64,000 nucleotides of DNA from the NCBI GenBank assembly GCA_964247975.1, contig CAXTWH010000006.1:62001-126000 (forward strand), given 5' to 3'. The position numbers and the translations under genes were made by a program. Under the pieces are notes generated by a model, which ran no database searches, was not told where the DNA came from, and was given only the letters and a program-made list of their open reading frames with translations. Below are positions 34,538-43,414 of the stretch, piece by piece. How positions within the stretch are numbered: position 1 is the stretch's first letter; each line of letters starts with the position of its first letter. This DNA is from KBS-96 sp964247975. GTDB taxonomy: Bacteria; Acidobacteriota; Terriglobia; Bryobacterales; Bryobacteraceae.

Positions 34538-36895
34538 TTACATTTTAGCCGGAGATAAACCAATCTGAACCGTGTTAAATTTTTTTGCGACTCTGGCCGG
34601 AACGCCGCTTACCGATGAAAAACCCGGCTGCTTTGCCGGATTGTTCAATCGTCGAACCAGATAGGTGCTGCCGGCTACAGCCGAAAACGTAACCGTAGTT
34701 CCAGACGCGCTCTGTTTCACTTTTGCGCCGGAAACGCCGTTCACAACTTCTACCGGCCCCTGCGGCCACGGATTGCGAAAGCTGATCGGCTGATCTGATC
34801 CGGCCTCAATCGCCACCGTTGTAGGCAAGCCATTTCTTACCTGCACATAAACTTTTCCCCGAGCGCGCACATGAACAATGCCGTCAAAGTTCCAGTCGGG
34901 CGGAATAGCCGGCGCAATCCGAATCAGTCCGTCGTAATCCTGCACCAGGGCTTCCTGCAATGCCGTGGCGACCACGCCTTGCTGTTCAATGTAAAACTCG
35001 CCTTGCTTACCTCCCCAGTTGGCGAAACCGTTCACAAAAGTCTGATACTTGGTTGTTAATTTAAGAAGCGTCGCTTCCGCCTCGCTGCCCAATCCAAGCC
35101 GGGCTGCTTGAATCGGATCAAAGCTCCAATCTTGATTGACGGGATAGCGACGATGAGCATAGGTCTGTTTCGCCAATGCGAACAAAGGCGAAGTATCATT
35201 GATCAGGTTATAAGGCCACACCGGTTCCAATCCGATGTTTTCGTAATTGTGAGTAACTGCATTAGGGCTGTAAGAATCGGCAATCACTTCCGCGCCTTGC
35301 GCTTCTGTGTGCGGCAGCGGCGGAATGGCCGGCAAAGCAGCTTGCAGGTTCCGCGCCAGATCAGCATCTTGCTGTAAAAGCTTGGCTGCCTCAATAACAA
35401 TGGGATAAAGCGCCAGTCTCGCGGCAATGTCGGTGGTCGGGTCAGCAACATCCCACTGTGTTTCGTGCGCGTTGGAAGGGCTGGTATGCCGCAAGCCATC
35501 GCTGCCCTGCTTCTCATATGCAAGTAGAAAGCGCGCGGAAGCGGCCATCACCGGATAATTGTCGAGCAGAAACTGCCGGTCATTGGTCGCCAGATACTGC
35601 TGCCAAATCCAGAGCGACACTTCCGCGCCGGTGGAAAGCGTGCGTGCGTTGTAATAAGGCTGCGAACCGGCGTCGCAATCGAGCGCAGTCGCAGGCTCGC
35701 TGCCGAATGCAGTTTCGTACTCGATACCCTGACCGTTGAAGCGCATAGTCTCCGGCACGCAGATGCCTGGAAGTCCATTCATGTGCTGTTGCGTCCAGTG
35801 TTCAATATTATTTAGATTTTCGCGGTAAAGACGGAAGTAAGGCGCATTCAATTCCGGCACGCCCGCGCCAAGGTTTGCCGCTACTTGCATTCGCAGGTTC
35901 CAATGCCAGAAAGCAGCCGGGTCCCAGTGATGAATGTCTTGCACCGAAGAAAACAGGTCCGCTAAACCGGCCTGCGAACCGGGATACTCGCCGCCGCTGC
36001 TGGCCGCTGCCGCGAACATGTAAAGATGGCGAAGATTTTCCAGGTACTCGCCCGCGCCATCCGGCGAACTGATCTTGATTAAACTTGCACGCTGCCAGAA
36101 AGCATTCCACCAAACTTTATGCGATGTCGATGAAGAATTTGACAATACGTTCCTTGCTAATAAACTCACATCTTGTTTGCCATCATAATGCGGCGCAGAG
36201 ACCAGAATACGGAAATGTCCATCTAGTCCGGGAGTCACCGTAACAGTGATCGTCAGTGCGTCGGTTACAACGGCAGAAACATCGCGTCCTTCGGCGGTGA
36301 TCGCCGCTAATGATCCGAACGCGCGTCCTGATGCGCCCGGCTCTTCATTATCAATCCACTTCTGCGCGAGAACTCCGACTTTTCCCTCAACGCTTGCTTG
36401 CGGCGTGCGAGGCTGCCAGAGTTTTAACTGAGCAGTTTGAGGCGTGCCCGGCTTTGCGCCTGTTACGTCAACAATTAACGTGTCCTCATCAGGCTGCACA
36501 TAAATGCTGGCGCTCATGCCGTTCCCGCGTTCTTCAAACGTTCCGTCGTATAGGTGAAGACGCCCTGAATAGTCTTGAGCAGAAGCAAGCACCGACAAAC
36601 CGGGAATCACAAGCTGGCCGGGCGAAAGACGTTTCGGCAGAGTGTCTACCCGATTCAGTTGCGCGGTAAAACCATTCTCAGACCATACCGCTACGCCGAG
36701 CCTGCCGTTTCCGAGCGGCATGGCTTCACTCGCCTTGCGATTCGGCTGCGCCAAACAGATATCGGAACGGCTAATAACACCCGGCACATCAATATGGAAT
36801 TTTCCGTTCTGCCAAGCCGTCGTTTCTTCTCCGCAGAAGGACGGATATACGCTCAACAGCCCAATCAACAATCTGCTAATGGCTGACCGAAGCAT
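34538..36895 (-). CDS. GH95-like glycoside hydrolase
   Basis: 785 residues from ATG at 36895. Signal peptide (LLIGLLSVYPSFC), N-terminal beta domain with AMPLGNGRLGVAVW, an (alpha/alpha)6 catalytic part (WHWNLRMQVAANLGAGVPELN; SPSNAHETQWDVADPTTDIA; GGKQGEFYIEQQGVVATALQEAL) and a C-terminal beta domain (RIAPAIPPDWNFDG, VRARGKVYVQVRNG). This resembles GH95 alpha-L-fucosidase/galactosidase; exact specificity and catalytic residues were not assigned. AAGGAAG upstream supports this start; it overlaps the stop of the preceding TPR gene by 20 bases. Likely hydrolyses an extracellular oligosaccharide. Confidence 0.82.
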   Translation of the reverse strand: MLRSAISRLLIGLLSVYPSFCGEETTAWQNGKFHIDVPGVISRSDICLAQPNRKASEAMPLGNGRLGVAVWSENGFTAQLNRVDTLPKRLSPGQLVIPGLSVLASAQDYSGRLHLYDGTFEERGNGMSASIYVQPDEDTLIVDVTGAKPGTPQTAQLKLWQPRTPQASVEGKVGVLAQKWIDNEEPGASGRAFGSLAAITAEGRDVSAVVTDALTITVTVTPGLDGHFRILVSAPHYDGKQDVSLLARNVLSNSSSTSHKVWWNAFWQRASLIKISSPDGAGEYLENLRHLYMFAAAASSGGEYPGSQAGLADLFSSVQDIHHWDPAAFWHWNLRMQVAANLGAGVPELNAPYFRLYRENLNNIEHWTQQHMNGLPGICVPETMRFNGQGIEYETAFGSEPATALDCDAGSQPYYNARTLSTGAEVSLWIWQQYLATNDRQFLLDNYPVMAASARFLLAYEKQGSDGLRHTSPSNAHETQWDVADPTTDIAARLALYPIVIEAAKLLQQDADLARNLQAALPAIPPLPHTEAQGAEVIADSYSPNAVTHNYENIGLEPVWPYNLINDTSPLFALAKQTYAHRRYPVNQDWSFDPIQAARLGLGSEAEATLLKLTTKYQTFVNGFANWGGKQGEFYIEQQGVVATALQEALVQDYDGLIRIAPAIPPDWNFDGIVHVRARGKVYVQVRNGLPTTVAIEAGSDQPISFRNPWPQGPVEVVNGVSGAKVKQSASGTTVTFSAVAGSTYLVRRLNNPAKQPGFSSVSGVPARVAKKFNTVQIGLSPAKM

Positions 36896-37763
36896 CAATC
36901 GGATCTTCTTCCTTGTTTTTTTCTTCGGCGCTGCATTTTTGGAAACGCTGCAACGTTTCCTGCGCCTGCGCCTGTTTTCCTGATTGCCGGTAAACGCCGG
37001 ACAGCAGGTAAAGAGCGGACGCAAAATCCGGCCTCAATTTCACTGCCGCTTCCAACTCTTGTTGGGCATCCGTCAGCTTATTTTGCGCCCGGTATACTCT
37101 GCCCAGATTGTAATGCGTGAGCGGATTGGAACGGTCCAGTTGTTCCGCTTTCAGCATCATCTCCATCGCTCGTTCGTTTTGTTCCATTTTGGCGAGCAGC
37201 ACGCCGTAATGCAGCAGATAATCGGCGCTGTTTGGTTGCAGATTTAATGCTTGCTTGAACCTTGCTTCTGCTTCAGAGAACTGATCGTTCCAGATGGCTA
37301 CTATTCCGAGCATGAACGCAGCCCGATCGTTTTTGGAATCAAGCGCCAGCACGTGATTAAAGTGCCGAGCGGCGCGGGCGTACTCGTGCGCAAAAAAGAA
37401 ACTCATTCCCAATTCATAAAAAACCGCCGGAGATTCGGGCTTGAGTTTTGCCGCCAGCAGGAAAGCGTGAACAGCCGCCGGCTGATCGCCCGTTCGTTGG
37501 TTTAACCAGCCTTGCTCCATCAGAAAGCCGTAGTTGTCCGGCTGCGATTCTACCGCCCGGTTAATCGTACGCAAAGCTTCTTCAGGCTTGCCGATCAGCA
37601 GAAAGCCGCGAGCGGCAATTGCCAGGTATTCCGGCGATGCATCTTCGGGCAGCTTTGCCAACAGCGAGGCAACGCAGTTTTGATCTTTATGAACAATGCA
37701 CTGTGAAAGCGCTTCGCTTCCGTTCGGGTCGACCCACAGCCATAACAGCAGTAAGAGCATCAT
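36876..37763 (-). CDS. TPR-repeat protein, probably exported
   Basis: 295 residues. Hydrophobic N-terminus (MMLLLLLWLWV) and then six or seven TPR units: YLAIAARGFLLIGKPEEALRTI, GFLMEQGWLNQRTGDQPAAVHAF, FYELGMSFFFAHEYARAARHFN, FMLGIVAIWNDQFSEAEARFK, YLLHYGVLLAKMEQNERAMEM, HYNLGRVYRAQNKLTDAQQEL, LYLLSGVYRQSGKQAQAQETL. A protein-interaction scaffold is inferred. Starts with ATG overlapping the upstream TPR gene stop (ATGA at 37760-37763) and ends inside the start of the GH95-like gene. Confidence 0.85.
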   Translation of the reverse strand: MMLLLLLWLWVDPNGSEALSQCIVHKDQNCVASLLAKLPEDASPEYLAIAARGFLLIGKPEEALRTINRAVESQPDNYGFLMEQGWLNQRTGDQPAAVHAFLLAAKLKPESPAVFYELGMSFFFAHEYARAARHFNHVLALDSKNDRAAFMLGIVAIWNDQFSEAEARFKQALNLQPNSADYLLHYGVLLAKMEQNERAMEMMLKAEQLDRSNPLTHYNLGRVYRAQNKLTDAQQELEAAVKLRPDFASALYLLSGVYRQSGKQAQAQETLQRFQKCSAEEKNKEEDPIDASVSH

Positions 37764-38887
37764 CGGATTGGCGCAATCTCCTGCTTCTGATGCTGCGCAA
37801 TTGTGAGCCGTTGGGCGCGGGCCGCTTCATCTTTTGCGTCCTTAACTCGATTCAAGCTCATCAATAGGCGAGATAGCTGCGCCGGAAAAGCTGGATTTTC
37901 CGGAAACCGCAGTTCAGCCTGATGAAGCATCTCCGCCGCTTCCGGCAAGCGGTTGGTTTGAATCAGCGCGGCAGCCAGACGTTGATAAATCAGTTCCGAT
38001 TGTTCCAGGGCGAGCGCCGCTTTCAGTTGGTTAATTGCTTCCTGTCTTTGATCCAGTTGCGCCAATGCCTCTGCCAGAAACACGCGCGCATCCACATAAC
38101 TGGGATTTAACTTTATTTCCTTGCGGAAGTATTCGGCAGCCGCGTTCATGCTTCCGTTTTGAAAAGCCAGATAGCCGAGCCGGAAGTTTACGCTCAGTAG
38201 ATCGCCTTTTAACGCCAAAGCCTGCTGGTATTCTTTGGCTGCATCCTCGTCCTTATCTTTCGCGAAATAAGCATCGCCTAACAACTCGTGTACCCAGGCC
38301 GAATTGGGGAATCGTTCAAGCATAGTTTGAAAATCACGCAGGCCCGCAGTCTTGTCGGCTAAAGCGTAATCTTCTTGAATCAGCGAATACAACACGTATG
38401 GATCTTTGTTGCCGAGCTGCCAGGCGGCGCGGAAAGATTTACGAGCAGCAGCATGGTCCTGCAATAATCGCTGCGCCATGCCTTGATACAGATAAGATTC
38501 GCCCGATGGGGAAACAGTTTTGAGAGATTCCAAAGTTTCCCTGGCGCGTCCGAGGCCAAGCAGAGAAGCAGCCTGCTTAATATGCAGTTCCGGATCAACA
38601 GGCGCCAGTTTCAACGCCTTATCAATCCACCGCAAGGCTTCGGCGAAATTTTTGTTGCTGATCAGAAAGGAAACGTATTCGCGATGAAGCGGCACATCAG
38701 CGGAACAAAATCGAAGCGCCTGTTTAAAATTTGTTTCGCGTTCCGCCAAGGCCAAATCCGGTTGAACGGCCTTCGCATAACTCGATTGAAAATCCGGCAG
38801 GCTCCTGCAACCGCTAACCACTTGCAGCGCCAGAACTGCGGCAAGAATCGGGGAACTCATGCGCCAATGGTTCAAGTCTAACGCCAT
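37760..38887 (-). CDS. TPR-repeat lipoprotein
   Basis: 375 residues from ATG at 38887. Signal peptide ending VVSGC, a normal lipobox, then about nine TPR units (for example HIKQAASLLGLGRARETLESL, LLGDAYFAKDKDEDAAKEYQ, FRLGYLAFQNGSMNAAAEYFR, ARVFLAEALAQLDQRQEAINQL). Probably a periplasm-facing lipoprotein scaffold working with the second TPR protein encoded next. A later ATG at 38860 would keep the lipobox but lose the basic n-region. It begins 32 bases downstream of the TonB receptor stop, so it may be read through from the receptor gene. Confidence 0.83.
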   Translation of the reverse strand: MALDLNHWRMSSPILAAVLALQVVSGCRSLPDFQSSYAKAVQPDLALAERETNFKQALRFCSADVPLHREYVSFLISNKNFAEALRWIDKALKLAPVDPELHIKQAASLLGLGRARETLESLKTVSPSGESYLYQGMAQRLLQDHAAARKSFRAAWQLGNKDPYVLYSLIQEDYALADKTAGLRDFQTMLERFPNSAWVHELLGDAYFAKDKDEDAAKEYQQALALKGDLLSVNFRLGYLAFQNGSMNAAAEYFRKEIKLNPSYVDARVFLAEALAQLDQRQEAINQLKAALALEQSELIYQRLAAALIQTNRLPEAAEMLHQAELRFPENPAFPAQLSRLLMSLNRVKDAKDEAARAQRLTIAQHQKQEIAPIR

Positions 38888-38918
38888 TGGTTCATGGTTC
38901 CCCGGAACTTCGCTTGTT

Positions 38919-41900
38919 TTAGAAGTGATAGCGCAAGGCAAACTCCACAATGCGCGGGTCGAGAGCGGAAGTCACCTTCCCGAACTGCGAACTGCCGAAG
39001 CTTGTGTTGACGCCGGAGAAATTCGTATGGTTAAAAATGTTGAACAGTTCGCCGCGGAACTCGACGGTCTGCCTTTCAGTGATATGAAAGTCTTTATAGA
39101 AGGCCATATCGAAATTGACTAACCCAGGACCACGCAGAATACCCTGTCCGGCATTGCCGAAGAAGCCGTAAGCGGGCGCGGCGAACGCCGCCGTGTTGAA
39201 CCACTGGTCTACCGTTTTCGGATAACTAAGTTTCTGGCCGGAAACCACGTCGGGTCTTGTTGCCAAACCTTGATTAGTTACGCTCAGCCCTGGGTTCAGC
39301 GCGATACCGCTTTGAATGCTGGTGATGCCGGAATACCGCCAGCCGCCTAACAGGGTACGCTTGAATCCGGTGGCATTCTGCATAAACGGAATGTTCCAGA
39401 TGTAGCTGAGCGAGAACACGTGACGAATATCGACTGAAGAGTTGCCGTATTCATGGTTCAGGTTGTGAGAATCCTGCACGCCGGTAGCATCGAATCCGGA
39501 GTTGGTAAAGCCGTTCTGCAAACCATGAGAGAACGTATAGGAGCCGGTGATAAATAAACCGTGCCCCGCCGCATGGCGCACTGAAAGAAGCAATCCATCC
39601 CAGTAAGCATTGCCACGGCTTGTGTAAGTATTGATGCTGCCCCAGCCAGGATAAGAACCGTAAAGATACTCGTAAGTGCCGGTATTGATCGACGGATTGT
39701 AATTGTAGCCGCCGCTCGGATACGGTTGATTGTAATCGAGCGATAAAGGCAGGTTGCGAACCACATTGCCTGATCCGGTAGCCGAGAACAGCCACCCGCC
39801 CGCAAACTGATGTTCGAGCGAAAGGCTGTAGGTATAAACGCTGGAAGCTTTCAGATTCAGATCCTGGCTATTCAGGTTTGGCGCTGAATTGACCGATGTA
39901 ACGCCCGGACCAAGCGGACTGGGAAAAGGAGGGTTGGTCAGCGTTACAGATTGGATGTAGGGATAATTGTTAGCGCACGAGTAGCTGCAATCGCCGCCGG
40001 TGAACACGCGCGTATAAGTGATCCCATACCCGCCGCGAAGGGAAGTCTTGCCATCGCCTTTTACATCCCAGGCAAAACCGGCTTGTGGACCGACGTACCA
40101 TTTGTGTTTGTCGGAAAAATTATCGGGCACTCCGTTAACGCCGTTCTGGATAAGGCCATTCAGCGGATTGTAATTGGCAGTGGGCGTGATGGTTCCGTTC
40201 GGATTCACAATCGGAGCCGCGGCAGGGTTATACACCGCCGGATTGAAAACAGTTTCAGCCAGGGTCGCATGGGGCACCGGCATATACGTAATGCGCACGC
40301 CGTAGTTCAGCGTGAGTCGCTTCTTTATTTTCCATGTGTCCTGAACATAAGGCGACGCAATGTTGCCGAACATATAAGGCCGCCGTTCGCCGCTCTGCTG
40401 CGTGAACTGGGAAGCGTCGCCAAGCAGGTAGTCAGCCAGCGGATCGCCGGTGAAGCGTCCGCTGAAGGTCCAGGTTCCATTGCTTTGGGCAAACTGATTC
40501 TGGCGCTTAATGCTGTGGACGAAGTTGAAACCGGCTTCAATGAAGTGAGTGCCCCGTAGCCAGCTCCAATCGTCAGTGATGGTTTCTTCCACATCGGATG
40601 CATGGTTCAGCGGCTGAGTTTGGGTGACTCCGAACGAAGAATAGCCTTTGGAAATGTTTACCAGAGGCAAACGATTGGAAAGCAGGCCGTTGTAGGGCAG
40701 CGTGGATTGGAAAGCAGACAGTTGATCTTTATACACTAGGCCGGTAATGCCCAGATCGAAAACGGCATCGTTCAGCCCGACTGATACCTGATTGACCATT
40801 GTGGGCGAAATGATAACTGTGGCTTGTAGTTCGGCTAGTTTGCTGCGGGTAGTGAAATTCTGTTTGTTGGTGGTGAAAGGCGAGCCGGCCCATTCCTGCG
40901 AAGGAAGATTATCGGTTTGCCTGACGTCGAAGTATTCGCCCATCAGATGAACCTTATCGCTGATATTATGGTCCACCTTGATTTGAGAATCAAGCTGGTT
41001 GATGGTTTCCGGATTGGTGTTGATGAAATTGTTTCCGCTGGAATTATAATTCGGAAGCTGCGTGAGAGCGTTCAACAGAGTCTGCGAATTTGGATTGATC
41101 TGGTTGGACGGTATCTGGTAACAGCCGTTGGTGAGCGGAAACAGAGTGTTGGTGGAAGGATTGGTGATCGGATCGGTAAAGCATCCATTCCGCTGCGCCT
41201 GTGTCGGCGTTAAACCGGTTTGGGTGCTGCCGATGTGGCGAATTGTGCCTTGTTCGCTGATGAAGAAGAATGTTTTGTCCCGGGTTGTATTGAAAAGCTT
41301 AGGAATAAACAGCGGGCCGCCAATAGTGCCGCCGAAGATGTTCTGTTTTTCAGCGAGAACAGTCGGACTGAAGAAATTACGGGCATCAAGCGCATCATTG
41401 CGGAGGTACTCCCAAAGCGCGCCGTGAAATTCCCGCGTTCCGCTCCGCGTAGCTACTTGCACGCTCGAAGCGCCAAGCAGGGTATATTTCGGGCTCACAT
41501 TATTTTGCAGGGTGCGAACTTCGGAAATGCTGTCCGGGTTCGGCAAAACAGTGGTTTGGGTCATATTGCCCGTGTTCATGTTCCAAACGCCGTCCAGCAG
41601 GTACAAAGTGCCGCTGGTCCCCATACCGTTAATGGACATGGAGTTGCTGGTATTAAAACCGCCCTGGCCAGTGGCCGAGGAGTTTCCGACGTTCAGGTTA
41701 GCTACCCCAGGCATCAGCGCGGAAAGGCTCTGGTAATTGCGCCCGTTTAAAGGCAGCGTTTCCACCTGCTGCTGCGCCACGTTGTTGGAAAACTGGGCGG
41801 TGGTCGTTTGCACTTGCACGGCTGCCGCTTCCACCGTGACCTGGCTTGTTACCTGCCCCACGGTCAGCGAAGCGTTCACGGTGCGAGTGGTAGCAGGCCC

Positions 41901-42191
41901 GACGTAAATATCTTTTTCCGTGTAGGTTTCAAAACCGGTTCTTACTACGGTGACGCTATAAGTTCCGGTCGGCAGGCCGGTCATGGAAAAAGTGCCGTCG
42001 CCGGTGGTGGTGGTTTCGGTTTTAGTGGTTGTGCCCTGGTTTGTGATCGTGACACGGGCATCGGCCACGCTTGCGCCGGCGCTATCGACCACAGTTCCGT
42101 TGATGGTAGCCGCCGCTGTTTGAGCGTGGGCAATGTTGGGAAGTCCTGGAATACAGGCCAGAACGGCGAGCGCAACAATGAAACGTTTCAT
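38919..42191 (-). CDS. TonB-dependent receptor, Oar type
   Basis: 1090 residues. Signal peptide (IVALAVLACIPGLPNIAHAQ), CarboxypepD_reg-like domain (TINGTVVDSAGASVADARVTI), plug (QVETLPLNGRNYQSLSALMPG, YLLDGVWN) and a large barrel ending EFALRYHF. Gene starts with ATG. It heads the leftward run that continues with two TPR proteins, a GH95-like enzyme, a small secreted protein and PstS, so import of a glycan or a phosphate-linked product is a plausible but unproven function. Pairing of a receptor with a glycosidase resembles utilisation loci, although no SusD-like protein is present. Confidence 0.9.
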   Translation of the reverse strand: MKRFIVALAVLACIPGLPNIAHAQTAAATINGTVVDSAGASVADARVTITNQGTTTKTETTTTGDGTFSMTGLPTGTYSVTVVRTGFETYTEKDIYVGPATTRTVNASLTVGQVTSQVTVEAAAVQVQTTTAQFSNNVAQQQVETLPLNGRNYQSLSALMPGVANLNVGNSSATGQGGFNTSNSMSINGMGTSGTLYLLDGVWNMNTGNMTQTTVLPNPDSISEVRTLQNNVSPKYTLLGASSVQVATRSGTREFHGALWEYLRNDALDARNFFSPTVLAEKQNIFGGTIGGPLFIPKLFNTTRDKTFFFISEQGTIRHIGSTQTGLTPTQAQRNGCFTDPITNPSTNTLFPLTNGCYQIPSNQINPNSQTLLNALTQLPNYNSSGNNFINTNPETINQLDSQIKVDHNISDKVHLMGEYFDVRQTDNLPSQEWAGSPFTTNKQNFTTRSKLAELQATVIISPTMVNQVSVGLNDAVFDLGITGLVYKDQLSAFQSTLPYNGLLSNRLPLVNISKGYSSFGVTQTQPLNHASDVEETITDDWSWLRGTHFIEAGFNFVHSIKRQNQFAQSNGTWTFSGRFTGDPLADYLLGDASQFTQQSGERRPYMFGNIASPYVQDTWKIKKRLTLNYGVRITYMPVPHATLAETVFNPAVYNPAAAPIVNPNGTITPTANYNPLNGLIQNGVNGVPDNFSDKHKWYVGPQAGFAWDVKGDGKTSLRGGYGITYTRVFTGGDCSYSCANNYPYIQSVTLTNPPFPSPLGPGVTSVNSAPNLNSQDLNLKASSVYTYSLSLEHQFAGGWLFSATGSGNVVRNLPLSLDYNQPYPSGGYNYNPSINTGTYEYLYGSYPGWGSINTYTSRGNAYWDGLLLSVRHAAGHGLFITGSYTFSHGLQNGFTNSGFDATGVQDSHNLNHEYGNSSVDIRHVFSLSYIWNIPFMQNATGFKRTLLGGWRYSGITSIQSGIALNPGLSVTNQGLATRPDVVSGQKLSYPKTVDQWFNTAAFAAPAYGFFGNAGQGILRGPGLVNFDMAFYKDFHITERQTVEFRGELFNIFNHTNFSGVNTSFGSSQFGKVTSALDPRIVEFALRYHF

Positions 42192-42521
42192 TTTCTTGGC
42201 AATCGCTTCCTTTCCAAATCGAGATTATGCCGCGAAACGCGGCGTAGTAGGTAGATACTATCACCATCGGATGGAGAAGCAAGCAAGAATTATTCGAGGG
42301 TTGAAACGATTTAGCTTTTCAACGCAGGATGGCTGTGATCCGGTTGCGGTGATAGTTCAGTTGGAAATGAGATTACATAATATGGAAAACGAGCTTCGTT
42401 TTAACTGTGCGGGACCGAGCGGCTACACAATTTTCTCTTGTAATCGCAGACCACCTTTTCACTCTACTGAACTGGTTTATTACGTAATTTTTACCAAATG
42501 GTCCTCTTTTATAATGTCCGT
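42192..42521. other. intergenic region between divergent genes
   Basis: 330 bases, AT-rich, no RNA gene or ORF I would support. It must hold the receptor promoter on the minus side. On the plus side a perfect TATAAT (42510-42515) lies six bases before the start of the next gene. Confidence 0.6.
42510..42515 (+). promoter_or_regulatory. consensus -10 box, probably of a leaderless gene
   Basis: TATAAT at 42510-42515 ends six bases before the ATG at 42522, so transcription would start at about that ATG. The -35 region (TTTTTA around 42488-42493) is a poor match. Confidence 0.4.
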
Positions 42522-43403
42522 ATGCGGGTTGTAAATTTTCTTTTCTTGGTGTCGTTAGGTGCGGCCACAGTAGTAGCCCAAGCGCCGGTCAATCGTTTCG
42601 CCATGATTGAGCATGAAATCAAAACGCTTGAAGTGATCGGCGGCTCTCCGTTGACATCGCAAGAACAACAAATTGCGGCTCAGGTCGTTGATATGGCCAT
42701 GCGCTCCAGCCCGGAGCATTGGCGGCAAACGGATGTCAACATGGCAAACGCTTTGCAGTCTTTTGCCCAAGGCAATCTGTTGACTAAACAAAGAATTCGT
42801 GAGCGATGGCGTTACAACTATGCTTTTGACCCGGATTATAAGTTTGAGTGGCGACCGGAATACGCTTTAGAAAAGAAAATTGTCGTGTCACATGATCCGG
42901 TGATAGCTATTGATCTAGCCCGTAAAGTGGTTGTAACAAAGATCATGATGCAGTCTTTGAAGCGTACGGCGGTTTGGGCAGCTACGGTTCATAAGGTCCC
43001 GCCTCCACAGCCCAACTTTAATGAAATCGTAAGCTCCTATCTTGTTCAAGGGCTTGCCGGCATGCAGCCTAATGTTGCTAACGCCTTTGGCCACGTGGAA
43101 CAGAATGCGCCTTTAACCATTGGATTTTTTGACAGTATGCCCAAACCGCTTTACGCCAAAATGATTGCGGGCAATCACAAGATTTTCTTTGAACCCGAAC
43201 ACGACATCAACCTAGAACAATGGAATTTGGCGCAAGCAGCAGCGGTAATGTCGTGGTTCGCTGCCCAGCACAGTTCCGCGCCGGCCGGCAATATGACTCA
43301 ACAGCAGATGCAGGATATTTTGAAGCGATTAAGTCCTCTCTGTGGTCCCATGGTGGGAGCGAAACAGCGTGAGAACAATGGCTGCCCTGGTCCAATACTG
43401 TAA
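42522..43403 (+). CDS. secreted hypothetical protein
   Basis: 293 residues from ATG at 42522. Signal peptide (MRVVNFLFLVSLGAATVVAQ) then a mature protein that I do not recognise. It has helical segments at about 30-80 (MIEHEIKTLEVIGG, SQEQQIAAQVVDMAMRSS), a Tyr/Arg-rich centre (IRERWRYNYAFDPDYKFEWR), a Met/Gln-rich stretch (MTQQQMQDILKRL) and a Cys pair near the end (SPLCGPM, NNGCPGP). An upstream ATG at 42498 would add eight residues before the signal. Convergent with the permease, 11 bases apart; AT-richer than the average gene here. Confidence 0.68.
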   Translation: MRVVNFLFLVSLGAATVVAQAPVNRFAMIEHEIKTLEVIGGSPLTSQEQQIAAQVVDMAMRSSPEHWRQTDVNMANALQSFAQGNLLTKQRIRERWRYNYAFDPDYKFEWRPEYALEKKIVVSHDPVIAIDLARKVVVTKIMMQSLKRTAVWAATVHKVPPPQPNFNEIVSSYLVQGLAGMQPNVANAFGHVEQNAPLTIGFFDSMPKPLYAKMIAGNHKIFFEPEHDINLEQWNLAQAAAVMSWFAAQHSSAPAGNMTQQQMQDILKRLSPLCGPMVGAKQRENNGCPGPIL

Positions 43404-43414
43404 CTCAAGCGAAT

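Noticed and set aside
39951..40559. A 202-codon plus-strand frame
   Set aside because: Antisense to the TonB receptor, which is clearly coding; no domain or ribosome-binding site.
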